Assembly (NCBI GenBank): GCA_947650285.1
Contig: CANTFL010001244.1
Location: forward strand, 310,001 to 374,000
Length of the DNA: 64,000 nucleotides
Direction of reading: 5' to 3'
Source: Hyaloperonospora brassicae
Taxonomy: Eukaryota; Oomycota; Peronosporomycetes; Peronosporales; Peronosporaceae
Shown here: one piece after another, positions 23,045 to 33,176 of the stretch
Layout: every line of letters begins with the position of its first letter
How positions within the stretch are numbered: the stretch's first letter is position 1
The notes under the pieces: generated by a model
Seen by the model: only the letters and a program-made list of their open reading frames with translations
What the model was told of the DNA's origin: nothing
Databases searched by the model: none
Made by a program: the position numbers and the translations under genes

Positions 23045-24070
23045 ATGCTGCGGTCTCGAGCCCTTTGGTTCATTGCGATATACGCACTCGCCCATTGCCT
23101 CCTTTTGGTCAACGTCACTGCAACTGTTGCAGCAGATACGGCCCCTCCTCATGCACAACAACACCACCAACACCTGTACCAGAGGGCTACGGCATTGCCG
23201 ACCATCCACAAGGCCCGACGCAACTCGCCGACCTTTGCACTCGTTGAGGGCTACGACTGCGACCACAACACCGTCGCACTTGCACGTCAGTTTGTCACGG
23301 CCAATGCCGTCACGTTCGACACGTGCATTGCCGATAGCGGCTACGAGGTGTTCTCGTTCAAAGGCGTTGCGTTAACGGCCAGCGACGTCACAGGTCTCGT
23401 CCACGCCAATGCGTGTCGGGCCCTGATGACAGCGGCACTGCTGTTGGAGATGCCGCCGTGTTTGCTCGGGAACGTGGCTGTGCGTGCAGCTTGTGAGACG
23501 CTGTTGTACTATGCAGAGGCGTTGCACGAGGAGGAGAAGGAGGACGAGGAGGACGAGGGAGAAGCGAAGGCCGAAGTCGCTCTTGCCGAGCAGTTTCGGG
23601 AGCTATTGCACTGGCGACGCGACGTGAACTTTGCACGGGCAGCGAAGAAGCCGTTTGACAGCGAGTCGAAGACGTACGTCGTGTTTACGAAAGCGGTGCG
23701 CCGGGCGCTGGCGTCGAGTAGCGTGGCAGTGATGCAGAACTATACAGTTGTTTGGGATACGAACGAGGGGGACGAGGAGGCCATTGAAGTGGACGACAGT
23801 GACGAGAGCGACGACAGTAACGAGAGCGAAAGTGAGGACGAAGATGGGGACTACACGTCGTTTGTATCTACGAACTCGTCCATGGACTACTTTGTCGGTC
23901 GCGTTGTTGCAGTTGATGAGGTTAGTGACGATACGTCGATTGAGACCCATCATGCGAAGGAGATTTTGACTACGGAGAGCTCAGGTGCCGTGGCTTTGGT
24001 CCAAAGTTGGTCAGCGTTACTTGCTCGACTGGTAGCATTACTGGCCGTGACAGTTGTAGTACTCGTCTAG
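23045..24070 (+). CDS. Elicitin-like secreted GPI-anchored protein 2
   Basis: 341 residues. A signal peptide covers residues 1 to about 30. The elicitin-like domain (about 68-155) has cysteines at 72, 94, 124 and 139 with the same spacings as in the neighbour at 20307. It also lacks the third disulfide pair and has one extra cysteine at 150. A later segment, LLHWRRDVNFARAAKKPF, aligns with ITWRKCVNLAREVGAP of the neighbour, which shows they are duplicates over most of their length. Two glutamate/aspartate-rich insertions follow, and the C-terminus (LLARLVALLAVTVVVLV) is a GPI-signal-like hydrophobic tail. It probably sits at the cell surface or wall. Its ligand is unknown. Confidence 0.77.
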   Translation: MLRSRALWFIAIYALAHCLLLVNVTATVAADTAPPHAQQHHQHLYQRATALPTIHKARRNSPTFALVEGYDCDHNTVALARQFVTANAVTFDTCIADSGYEVFSFKGVALTASDVTGLVHANACRALMTAALLLEMPPCLLGNVAVRAACETLLYYAEALHEEEKEDEEDEGEAKAEVALAEQFRELLHWRRDVNFARAAKKPFDSESKTYVVFTKAVRRALASSSVAVMQNYTVVWDTNEGDEEAIEVDDSDESDDSNESESEDEDGDYTSFVSTNSSMDYFVGRVVAVDEVSDDTSIETHHAKEILTTESSGAVALVQSWSALLARLVALLAVTVVVLV

Positions 24071-24234
24071 CGAAGTATGTAAGTTAATGGTAATCTCAGT
24101 GTATTTCTACGGGAAAGCGCAGACATAGACACCGAGTCGATAGGTAGGAAGTAGATAAGTAGATAGACGGGTTCGGCAAATAGATAGCTGCAACTACGGG
24201 CCATGTCGATTCCAATCAAGTGCGTCCACTAGAC

Positions 24235-27200
24235 TCAAAACTTGGCCTTGCGCTTGAGACTCAGCTCTTTCTTGGCTTGTTTGCGATCGTCTTTAGTCAG
24301 CACGAGCGGCGCAATGGCAGTGCCAGCCCGTTTGAGGATCTTGGGCGCAGTGAGGACATTCGTCATGTGCGACGTGTTCCAGTCGCTGCCCAGTGGATTG
24401 CGGATCGCGGCCTCGTACTCTTCGCGAGACGTGAATGGATACGGCACGTCCTTGACCTTATACTTGGCTGCCTTCTTGTCCTTCTTCTCATTGATGAGCA
24501 CCTTGTCCAGACGCGCGTCTTTGCGACCAGCCAATGCCTTCTGCTTGGCCGCTTGGGCAATCGACTTGGCCTTTTGCTCACGTGCAAGTTGATGCTTCGA
24601 CACGCGCACGCCTTCGCCTGCCCAGCTGCCCCAGCCAGACATACCCACAAGCTTTGCAATCTCAGCCCCTTTCTTCGCATCGGCATCTTGACCCGCCAAC
24701 CGGTCCTTCTCTTTTGCAAGCTCGTCGTCTTCCTCAGCAACAAAGTCAAACGCTCGACGGACCAACTCGTCTTGCCCAGCTCCCAGTGCACTCGCTTTGG
24801 GCTTTTTCGTCAGCTTCTTGCTGCCCGACACGGTCTGCTCGGACGCCTCGAAAGTGCCCGTCTTGGCCTCGTCGAGTTTTCGCTTCTTGCCAGTCGTTGA
24901 CGCGCTCGCGGTACCAGCACGAGCAGGTGTCGATGCAATCGATACCTCGTCACGCACTGTCGTGTTCGTGTCTTGTGCCAGCGCTTCGATAGCCACGGCA
25001 ACGTCTGGCTGTGTACTTGCACTCTTCTGCTGTGCTTTCGTCTTGCTCTTCTTGTGACGCAGCTTACTCCTTGTGGCTGTGCTGGACAACCACGGGTTCT
25101 CTTCACCTTGTGCCATTGGCTCTACGTCGGCGCCTTTTGACTTGACCTTCGACCGAGACTTGCTAGCTCCATGTGCACTGTCCGAGGTACATGCCTTGAC
25201 ACTGAGGTCAACGACATTGCTCGGTCTCGTGTCGTCTTCGGTTGAGACCGTGACCGTGCTACCACCTTCGCCAAGATCGACTGCAATCACACCGGAAGCA
25301 CGAGCAGACATGCCACCACTCATGCTCACGTCCGACGTCTGCAGTGCGCCTCCAGCCAGTGCTTGGTCCACCACTGCCTTGTCCTTGTCAGTCACCACTA
25401 CTTTTGCTTTCGTCTTCCGCACACGTTTGCGCTTTGTTGCAACGGCAGCACCTTCACCGCCAGAGCTATTGTGGTCCTCATGCTCTGAAAGGACGCGATC
25501 ATCGTCTGCACCGTCGCCCGTCCGAATCTCACGCAGGAGTTTCTCAGCCTCTGCACGCGCCTTCTCTCGCTGCTTCTCAGCTGCACGTTGCATGAACTTC
25601 ATACCCTGCAGACCGCGCTTCTTGCCAGCTTCCTCCGTATCGGCATCAATTTCCGTAACCAGAGCTTTGGCTTGACGTTCCAACCGCTTTTGCAGACGCG
25701 AAGCTGCATCACCTTCACCTTCATCGTCATCATCAGCGTCGTCACCGTCCAAGTCGTCACCGTCCAAGTCATCATCGTCGACAGTGTTCATCTTTCGCCG
25801 CAGCTCCTCACCACGACGAAGTTGATCCGCAATGGCACCTCGAGTCGCATCATCGGCGTGAATGCCACGACGCAGTTGGTGCTTCACCCACTTGCTCGTA
25901 TTGCGATGCTTGAGCGTGAGTCGTTCTTCGGCGCGCTTTTCAGCAAGCTCTTCGTCCAGCTTCCGTGCTAACTCCAGGTCAAGTGCACGTAGCTCTTCCT
26001 TCTGCTTTGCCACAGCCTTCTTGTCCTGTGCGTTACGGATCTTGTGGTAGAGCTTGCTCTTGATCTTCTTGATACGCTTGGTCTTTTGCTCCTCGTAGAA
26101 CAGCAGTGACCGCAGCTTCGACAGCTCCTTCTGTCGTGCAGCTACTTCTTCCGTCGACACCTGCTTCCGCGCGAGCTCTTCTTCTTCGTCCTTTGCCAGT
26201 CGCTTGTCACTCAAATCGCCAGCTTCCAGTAGAGCTGCAACGCTCTTCTCCATCTCTGTCTGCGGCACAAACTTGCTCGCCAGTGCAGCAGGCGTCAGCT
26301 TCTCGAGCTTCGGGGCCTGGACACGCAGGTCCAGCGTCCCTTTCTGCCGATTGCGACGCACAACGGGCTCAAAGAGGTCCATGTCTTTGGTCTTTTCCAC
26401 GTACACCAGCTTCCGCTCCGCTCGCGCATCTTGTACTGCATCTCGATTGGCCTGGAGCGTCAGCGTCGTGCCGTCTCCTTCCAGTTCTCGCACCTGCTGC
26501 CTCATGCGTCGCAAGTCCAGCCCCGTCTTGGTCTTCTCATGAGCCTCCCCGTCGTCCTCTTCTTCAGCAGCTTCCGCTCCTGGCTTCACTGTCTGCGCAG
26601 CAAGCAGACTGCCAAGCGTCAGCTCTCCATCTCCTGTCTCACTAGCAAACTGCGAATCAATCTCGGCCACTCTCTTCCTGCTTTTGGGCGCCACCAAGCT
26701 GTCCACCATCTTGCTCAAGTTCTTCACCTTCACCTCCTCCTCCTCTTCCTCCTCCTCATCGTTTGCACTCGCAGTAGACAGCCTACCAGCAGCCGCAGTG
26801 CCCAACATATCCGACAGTAACTCTCCTCCTTCTCCATCATCATCATCTCCTCCATCTCCTCCATCTCTCTCTTCCTCGTTCACGTTCTTCGTGGCATTAC
26901 GAAAAAAAAGACCGTACGCAGCCTCATCGTTACTGTCAAACGCCCCGTCTTCGTCGACTTCCGAGTCGTCGTCGGCTTGCCCAAACGTCGGGTCTTCGTA
27001 CTCAAACACCTCGTCCACATCCGCCCGGGCGTTCATCGTGCGCTCGTAACTCGCCGCCTCCTCGTCATCGTCGCTGAACACGTCGTTCAGCTGACGACTG
27101 CTACTACTGCCGCTGCCTCTGTCGCGGCGCTGCTTTACAGCTGCTGTAGCTGCTCCATTGGACGTGCTCTTGGACCTGACGCTGGTGGCCGACCGAGCGA

Positions 27201-27237
27201 CTTTCTTGCCCTTGCGCGCGGAGGCTCGACGCGCCAT
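24235..27237 (-). CDS. UTP14: UTP14, U3 snoRNP-associated small-subunit processome protein
   Basis: About 1000 residues without an intron. I start at MARRASARKG; another ATG-less start five codons upstream is possible. The N-terminus is basic, then acidic. The centre has MDLFEPVVRRNRQKGTLDLR, SKLRSLLFYEEQKTKRIKKI and RLTLKHRNTSKWVKHQLRRG. The C-terminus has LVGMSGWGSWAGEGV, PYPFTSREEYEAAIRNPLGS and DWNTSHMTNVLTAPKILKR. This set and order are diagnostic of Utp14, a nucleolar factor that activates the DEAH helicase Dhr1 and is needed for 18S rRNA maturation. It is larger than most Utp14 proteins because of acidic and Ser/Ala-rich insertions. Confidence 0.93.
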   Translation of the reverse strand: MARRASARKGKKVARSATSVRSKSTSNGAATAAVKQRRDRGSGSSSSRQLNDVFSDDDEEAASYERTMNARADVDEVFEYEDPTFGQADDDSEVDEDGAFDSNDEAAYGLFFRNATKNVNEEERDGGDGGDDDDGEGGELLSDMLGTAAAGRLSTASANDEEEEEEEEVKVKNLSKMVDSLVAPKSRKRVAEIDSQFASETGDGELTLGSLLAAQTVKPGAEAAEEEDDGEAHEKTKTGLDLRRMRQQVRELEGDGTTLTLQANRDAVQDARAERKLVYVEKTKDMDLFEPVVRRNRQKGTLDLRVQAPKLEKLTPAALASKFVPQTEMEKSVAALLEAGDLSDKRLAKDEEEELARKQVSTEEVAARQKELSKLRSLLFYEEQKTKRIKKIKSKLYHKIRNAQDKKAVAKQKEELRALDLELARKLDEELAEKRAEERLTLKHRNTSKWVKHQLRRGIHADDATRGAIADQLRRGEELRRKMNTVDDDDLDGDDLDGDDADDDDEGEGDAASRLQKRLERQAKALVTEIDADTEEAGKKRGLQGMKFMQRAAEKQREKARAEAEKLLREIRTGDGADDDRVLSEHEDHNSSGGEGAAVATKRKRVRKTKAKVVVTDKDKAVVDQALAGGALQTSDVSMSGGMSARASGVIAVDLGEGGSTVTVSTEDDTRPSNVVDLSVKACTSDSAHGASKSRSKVKSKGADVEPMAQGEENPWLSSTATRSKLRHKKSKTKAQQKSASTQPDVAVAIEALAQDTNTTVRDEVSIASTPARAGTASASTTGKKRKLDEAKTGTFEASEQTVSGSKKLTKKPKASALGAGQDELVRRAFDFVAEEDDELAKEKDRLAGQDADAKKGAEIAKLVGMSGWGSWAGEGVRVSKHQLAREQKAKSIAQAAKQKALAGRKDARLDKVLINEKKDKKAAKYKVKDVPYPFTSREEYEAAIRNPLGSDWNTSHMTNVLTAPKILKRAGTAIAPLVLTKDDRKQAKKELSLKRKAKF

Positions 27238-28255
27238 ACTGCGCACGTACACGTACGGCAGGAGCTACGAGTGACACGGGAATGGTTGGTGCACGGCCAT
27301 TCCCACTAAGTCCGATCCAGGCGACCGGCTGCTTTTGTTGAACCCATCTCGTGCACGGTCTCAGCTATTGGCTGGACGGACGGACGTTGACGTGGACGTG
27401 CAGTACTTTGTGGACGGGTGGGGTCAAACGAGTTAAATGTGGTGCGATCGACTGACTGCATGTTGAGGGGAATTGTGTCAGGTTGTCGACTCGACTTGCT
27501 CGTGTCGTGCAGTGGTGTCAAGTGGGATGGTGGACGGTGGGCGCAGGTACCTCTCGAGCTCTAAACCACAGCTTTGACGTGTTTGAGAGCGACATTGGGT
27601 GTGGGAACGTAGTAGGGCGAGAGGCACTATGACGCTTACTTGCTGACGATGCTGTTGCAGCCGTCTTTGATCGTTTGTTAGCGCTGTAGTTGCTGATGGA
27701 AAGCAAGTTGAGACGACGACGTGCGTCTAGTCGATAACTCATCGCGTCGGTCTATTTGTTTATTGCATGTGTACTGATGCCATGAACGACGTACAAGACT
27801 TGAAGTTCAAGTGGTCATTGACAGTCAAACGCTACGAACTGTATCAGCAGTGCAATGGCTTCACAGTCATGAGAGAGATCTCGACACAACACGCACATGT
27901 TTGCATCCGCAAGCGCTTATTTGCCATAAGACGGACGCCGACGTATTTGACATTCCGCGTTCCGAGCCAGTGCCAACGCTGTTCTCTCTGCTCGACATGT
28001 GAAGAATAAAATTCACAAAGAACAAAGCTAATTCTCGCAGGAGTATTGTATGTGACAGGGTATGCAGTGTCGCTCACGGCGGGAGGTCGACCTCATGGTT
28101 GGCGTCCGTTCGACACAATCGGCATCACAGTCACGATCACTCGGCCACGTGCCACCCGTCCGCTCGTCTGGTCGCCTCCACTGGTCATCCGCAGTTTGCA
28201 ATATACGTTCTCCCACACCCTTATAACACACGCCACAGCCACAGACACACGCAGA
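27238..28255. other. Intergenic
   Basis: About 1 kb with no recognised gene. Small open frames only. It separates the divergently transcribed UTP14 and the small membrane protein gene at 28256, so it should hold both promoters. Confidence 0.45.
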
Positions 28256-28414
28256 ATGATTTCGCCCCTGAAGGACATTGTCGTCGCCACAGTGCTGGGC
28301 CTCGGCTGCGGTCTCGTGTGGAACAAATTCAAGGACGGCGAGATGGACCGCATCAGTCAGTTCTACAAGTGGTACGACGCCCAGGAAGCCCCGAAGAAGC
28401 ACTTGGACGACTAG
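28256..28414 (+). CDS. Small mitochondrial-type membrane protein, COX5C-like
   Basis: 52 residues. One membrane helix (IVVATVLGLGCGLVWNKF, about 8-26) follows a short N-terminus with PLKD, and a charged tail contains QFYKWYDAQE. Length, single helix and the LGLGxGxxWK-like core resemble the plant and protist cytochrome c oxidase subunit 5C family, which is a small accessory subunit of complex IV in the inner mitochondrial membrane. The start is the ATG after a CA-rich leader. The frame continues open upstream, but that part has no similarity. Other tiny respiratory-chain subunits with one helix are possible. Confidence 0.6.
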   Translation: MISPLKDIVVATVLGLGCGLVWNKFKDGEMDRISQFYKWYDAQEAPKKHLDD

Positions 28415-29817
28415 AGAGGCCCCGGGCGGTGGGGTGTCGTCCCTCCCACGGTTGGGTCCGACTTGTACCGCATGTATTCGGCAAAGTGCGACTTGCCACG
28501 GGCCCTTCTGTGCGATCGCACGACTCTTGTCACCGACGGTTCAAGCAGGAGGTAGAGTGCGGGTTATGACATACAAGAGGGAACGTAATTCGTAATCAAG
28601 GGTCGCGCTTTTCGGGTCCGCCAAGTAGTGACATGTCGTATGATCCTTTTGTATGTCGCTCGTACACGTGAGGTCGATAGTACAGCACTTGCTTGATCCA
28701 TTGTCCTTATTCGTCTGATGGTGCTCTTCTTGCTACTGTATCGCGTCGTACCAGTCCATGTGCTTTTCGCTTGGATGACATGGGCGTGGAAGCAGATTGA
28801 CTGTACACTGAATACGACGAGAGTTTCATGATGAGTACCGACCGTGGCAGTGGACAGCAGAAGGTTGCGTTGTTTACTACTGTTCGGGAGTTACGTTGTC
28901 TACTGTGACGAATGATCAGGCCCACGAGATGTGTGCTATGACACCTCTTGTCGATTGTTGCGACTGCTGATCTGCTCCGTGGGCATCCTCACTACCGTAT
29001 TTTGCAACACGGGACGTTGCATGGCAGCACAAGAAGACAATCTCCATCAAGAGCACATTTGGCAAGCAAGTTCGCTCCGCCATGCTCCATTGTTAGAAGC
29101 TTCGCAAGTCGACTGTACGGATAAGGAGTCATTACGCGCGCATTCGGGTTCCAGAACCTTATTGGATCGAATTGGAGATGCTACCGGCAACACGTTCGTT
29201 GTCCAGACTCGAGAAGACCAGGAAAAAGGAATATGGATACAGATTCTGCCGACACGGACTGTTTGCCGTAAACGCGTGCACAGAACGAATAGGGTGTCAC
29301 GTGTCAGAGTGTGATCATGCAGCTTTCCTCGATTCAGCTATCGTACGCCATCACACAACCACACAGGACGCTCGCATCGTACCAAGTCATTGCAACTAAT
29401 GTCGACCAAAGCCTTAACGTGCACGTTCCTCTACCGTATTCGGTCGCTTGTCCGTCGCAAAAGCCCAAAATCACTATTCCTTTCGCTCGAGAGATCAGAG
29501 TGCACGCGAGAGCATCGAGCTATGATCAGTCGCTGCTCTGCCACGACGCAGTGTTTCAGCTCCTCGTGATTACATATTGCATCAGCTTCTAGAGAGTCAA
29601 GAGGAAAAAAACCACACACACACAAACACACACACACCTTTTGTCGCTCGCGGCTTTTGCGTCGATCGGTTCACAATACTGGCAGCAGACCTGTCCACTT
29701 TGGCCGTGTCGTAAGTTATTTATGATGATCCCATCGACCAATGAGAATCGATATGACACTGCGCTGGCTTGTTCCGGCGGTTCCACACTGAATTTCGCCC
29801 ACTGCTCGACGCCCGCA
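28415..29817. other. Intergenic
   Basis: No recognised gene in 1.4 kb. A CA-rich tract lies near 29608-29637. Open frames of up to 127 codons lack domains. Confidence 0.45.
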
Positions 29818-31077
29818 ATGGGCGATGTGATCCGCGTGCTGCTGTTGAATCCGCTCACGAGCGTCACGTCGCTCGTGTGCCTCCAGCGGCCGCTCGAGTG
29901 GGACAGCGTGCTGAGCGACTTTTATCAGGTCATTACGAACTCGGACGACGAGCCGGCGCCGAGTATCCTGGCCAAGTGCAAAGTGCTCCTGCACCCGACC
30001 AAGTCCAAGAGCGAAAAAGGAGTCGTGGTACGAGGACGCATGGGGTTGGGGGAAATGTATATCCAACGTGCGCGCGCCAGGATGGTTTTCACCTAAACTT
30101 TTGTTGTTGTTGTAGCTTGACCTACAAGAACGGGTCCAAGTGGCTCACGCGTAATTAATGTTCACGTGATGTAGATTCGCAAAAGCGCGCTGGACCGGTC
30201 GATCCGCGACGGCGACCTCTTGTCTCTCGACGGCTTCCAGCTCAATGAAGCGACAGGACCGCCGCCAGAGCTGCTCGATATCATGGAGACAATGGACTTT
30301 CGGGACTTGGACGCTGCGTTGCTGCCGTCCAGTGCCGTAGCAAAACGCAGTGACATGAACGATGCAGTGGCGTCGCTGGACGCGCGGGTTCAGGCACAGC
30401 TGGCGCTGGCACCAGCAGACGGACCAGCACGGTCTCGTCCAGCAGCATCGTCATCATCATCGTCGTCAGCAGCAATGGCTCCATCAGCGCGAGGCCAGTC
30501 ACGCAAGTCCAAGCGAGGACGCAGTCTCTCGTCCAAGTTTTGGCTCGTGAATAAATTGGCGGCCAGTGGCAAGATCAGCAAAGAGCAGAAGGATTCGCTC
30601 AAGATGCTGCTGATTGCATCGGACGACTCGGCGCTGCATCAGGCGTTCGAGCACTATGAAGAGACGGGGGACTTGGACACGCTGCTCAACTTGCACGTGA
30701 ACTCGAAAAAGTCGTTCGTGGGCTTACCGCCGCTGTCCACCGAGGCGTTCGACTTTCAGCTGACGCAGAACATTGAGAACGAGCTGGACCTGCTGTCGAT
30801 GCGGAGCTTCAGCGTTGGTGGCGGCGACACGTCGTCACCGATCAACGAGACGCTTGCGTCTGCTACAATGTTACCGACCAGACCGACGAGCACTTCAGCT
30901 CGCAACGAGCCGATTCCGTTCGCCGCGTCAACTGGTGAGCTCCTGGATCCGCTGGACGCGTTGCTCGAGTCGTCGTTGGACGCGCTGCCCATGCCAATCG
31001 GTCATGGCGACGAGCAGAACTTGCCGTCCGCACTGCCTGGTGATTTGCACGGCATGGAGGAATGGCTGAAGGATTAG
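29818..31077 (+). CDS. Unrecognised two-exon protein
   Basis: Exons 29818-30027 and 30175-31077 (intron 147 bp, GTACGA to ATGTAG, phase 0) give about 370 residues. The join reads EKGVV then [16 protein letters not shown]. Exon 1 encodes a compact hydrophobic-acidic domain ([30 protein letters not shown]). Exon 2 has a Ser/Ala-rich low-complexity linker, a helical block ([19 protein letters not shown] then [20 protein letters not shown]) and an acidic Ser/Leu-rich tail ending GMEEWLKD. I do not recognise the family. The tail resembles an acidic activation-type region only loosely. An alternative acceptor at 30115 would leave the frame or meet a stop at once. Confidence 0.65.
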
Positions 31078-31254
31078 AGACAAGTGTGGAAGCAAAAGGT
31101 TTGCAGCGTGGCACGTGGCGAGTCCGACCGACACGAGTCGAACGAGCACCCGCGTGCACGTTGCAAGTTCCGAGCAAGTGAGTGAGTGTGTAAACAGGTA
31201 TGTGGTATGTCGTGCGACTGGCTGCGCTGGTCCATTTGGTTCAAGCTCGTCCAT

Positions 31255-31743
31255 CTACCAGCCAGGCGTCTCTTTCGGTTCCCACACGTCCGTAACGTGT
31301 GGACCTCTGGCCGCGTCAAGTGGCGTATCGCGGAGAAACTGCTGCCGCTTTTCCTCGTCCATCATACTGGCCCGGAAGCACAGGTACATGTTCTTCCAAG
31401 TGAACTTGCACTCGTCTACTTGGCCGTAGCGGTAAAAGTGCTCCATTTGGTTCCCAGGCGCTATGTGCACAGACAGAAAAAAACAACGTCAATAAAGTGT
31501 TTTGTGCGAGTGTGTAAAAAATGCTTTTTTGCCGCGGTTTCGGCTCGGGCGCGGTCAATGTCACAACGTACTGACGCAGTAGAACGATCGATCGAGAAAC
31601 CACCGACACGGGAGTTTGGTCGCCGTCTGGCCGTCAGCCTTCTGCTTGAGCATCTCCTCGTGCACGTAGCGTGCCGTGCGCTCGGCATTGGACGTCTTCG
31701 AGTCCATTGTCGCAAACGTTTGCTTCAGAAGGATGGAATCCAC
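31255..31743 (-). CDS. DUF3128 / Emi1-like cysteine-containing small protein
   Basis: Exons 31743-31572 and 31460-31255 (intron 111 bp, GTACGT to CATAG, phase 1) encode about 125 residues. A second ATG at 31707 could be the start. The join restores the family core: CRWFLDRSFYC then VTPGNQMEHFYRYGQVDEC, then KFTWKNMYLCFR. Paired cysteines in a coiled-helix arrangement are typical of DUF3128 proteins such as yeast Emi1. Their molecular role is not settled; links to mitochondria and early meiotic induction are reported. The motif is cut by the intron, so it is only visible after splicing. Confidence 0.82.
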
Positions 31744-32223
31744 GTGGGCTTATTGGATCACGTGCGGCGAAACAAAAGAAGATAGCAGGCTGTCAATAAA
31801 CGCTCAATAAAGCGCTTTTTTACAAAAAGAGGCTGACGTCGTCGACCAGACTGACAAAATACCAAACAGAGGCTCAACATGCTGCACGTGGAAAATGCAC
31901 CTTCGAGAACACCTCTGGATCAAATATGCGAAGAAGACAGCAGTGAGCATCTGCAGCACATATGTTCCGACACATTACCCCCTCTGCCCATTGCCTGTGG
32001 CACTCAAAACACTACACGTCACGAAAACCCCACAGCGCATGCCCACTGTGTTATTTGGGCTAAAAAACCGTCCGCGTAAATGTGTCATTCTGCGCAGTGT
32101 TACTTTTCATCGCTCGCTCGCGCTCTCTCTCCCACCGTCGTTCTGCTACTTTTCCACGCTCGTTCGTTCGTTCGCTCTCTCTCTCTGAAGTAGCTGCACC
32201 ACCCGAGCGCCTCCCGTGTCCGT
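31744..32223. other. Intergenic
   Basis: 480 bp with no gene seen. A CT-rich run (about 32122-32188) lies just beyond the 3' end of the QCR7 gene. Confidence 0.45.
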
Positions 32224-32535
32224 CTACCACCGCGTGAGCTCCGCGCGCTCGTCCGCCAGCCGCTCGGCCTCCACGACCTTCTGCGACATGTAAAAGTCCA
32301 GCGGGCGCTGGATGGCCTGGATCTCGTCCGGCAAGTAGCTGCGCTTGAGCGAGCAGTCGGCCGCGCGCGCAATGCGCTTCGTGCGCGCCTTGTAGTCCGC
32401 GTGCGGCACCCAGTGCAGCGCGGTCTGCACGGCGGCCGTGTCGACGAGCGCGTCGTCGTACTTGAGGCCGTACTGGCCGAGCGTCTTGCTCAGCGACTGC
32501 TGGTACAGGCGCGCGACTTTGGCCAAGAGACTCAT
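32224..32535 (-). CDS. QCR7: Cytochrome bc1 complex subunit 7 (14 kDa subunit)
   Basis: 103 residues, the usual length for this subunit. Diagnostic segments are QYGLKYDDALVDTAAVQTAL, ADYKARTKRIARAADCSLKR and YLPDEIQAIQRPLDFYMSQK, matching the Qcr7/UQCRB family. It is a nuclear-encoded matrix-side subunit of respiratory complex III, with no membrane span and no obvious cleavable presequence, as in other species. The start MSLLAKVARLYQ fits the family. No intron. Confidence 0.92.
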   Translation of the reverse strand: MSLLAKVARLYQQSLSKTLGQYGLKYDDALVDTAAVQTALHWVPHADYKARTKRIARAADCSLKRSYLPDEIQAIQRPLDFYMSQKVVEAERLADERAELTRW

Positions 32536-33176
32536 TCGTTGTATGGGCTGTGGGCGAATGGAAATGACCGACGGCGCGGTCTGCTGACGGTCGACTCGGG
32601 AACACCGCAGAAATGGGGGGGGACACGAGTTGTACGTGAGATTCGGGACGGGCTGTGGATTTGGTGTGGTTCACGCTATTAACGGAGCCTCAGGTTCTTA
32701 CTTCACCGTGTTTGTTGAGTGTTCGTTTTGTGACGGCCTTTTTTGATGTGTCGACGGGCAAAGAGCAAAATTGGTGCTGGGTTGGGCGGTTGCGTCTCTC
32801 GGTAAGTTCGGTTCCGACTTGTGTTGTGCGTGTGTGCTCTTTTTATGTATACGCTGTTGTGTTGGACCAAATGGCGCGCGACCCAATGTGGCAGTCGGTA
32901 CGTTGTCTGCGTAATTTACGCTGATAGAAAGATGGGACATCTTGTACAACTTGCGCTGTTCCTTGCAGAGTCGATGCAACATGGCATGAGCACTACATAT
33001 ATGAAGTCATTTGTTTTTTATCCTGGCGCTCCACTTGTGCAGATTGTCGACAGCTTTTTAGTATACATTGACGAGATGGACTGCTGCACGAGTCAGATCG
33101 TATCTGCTGCGATACGACTTCGAACACGCACGACCTGCGAATTGAGCCCTTTGGCATCCCACACTTCCACTCGCTG
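32536..33176. other. Intergenic
   Basis: No gene recognised. It holds the QCR7 promoter side and the 3' flank of the FAM151-domain gene. Confidence 0.45.

Noticed and set aside
30151..30174. A 24-bp intron joining [12 protein letters not shown] to IRKSALDRS
   Set aside because: Too short for splicing. The upstream frame does not connect through 30115, while one 147-bp intron keeps phase.
31316..31715. Open frames across the DUF3128 intron in other registers
   Set aside because: They ignore the GT/AG signals whose removal restores the family motif exactly.
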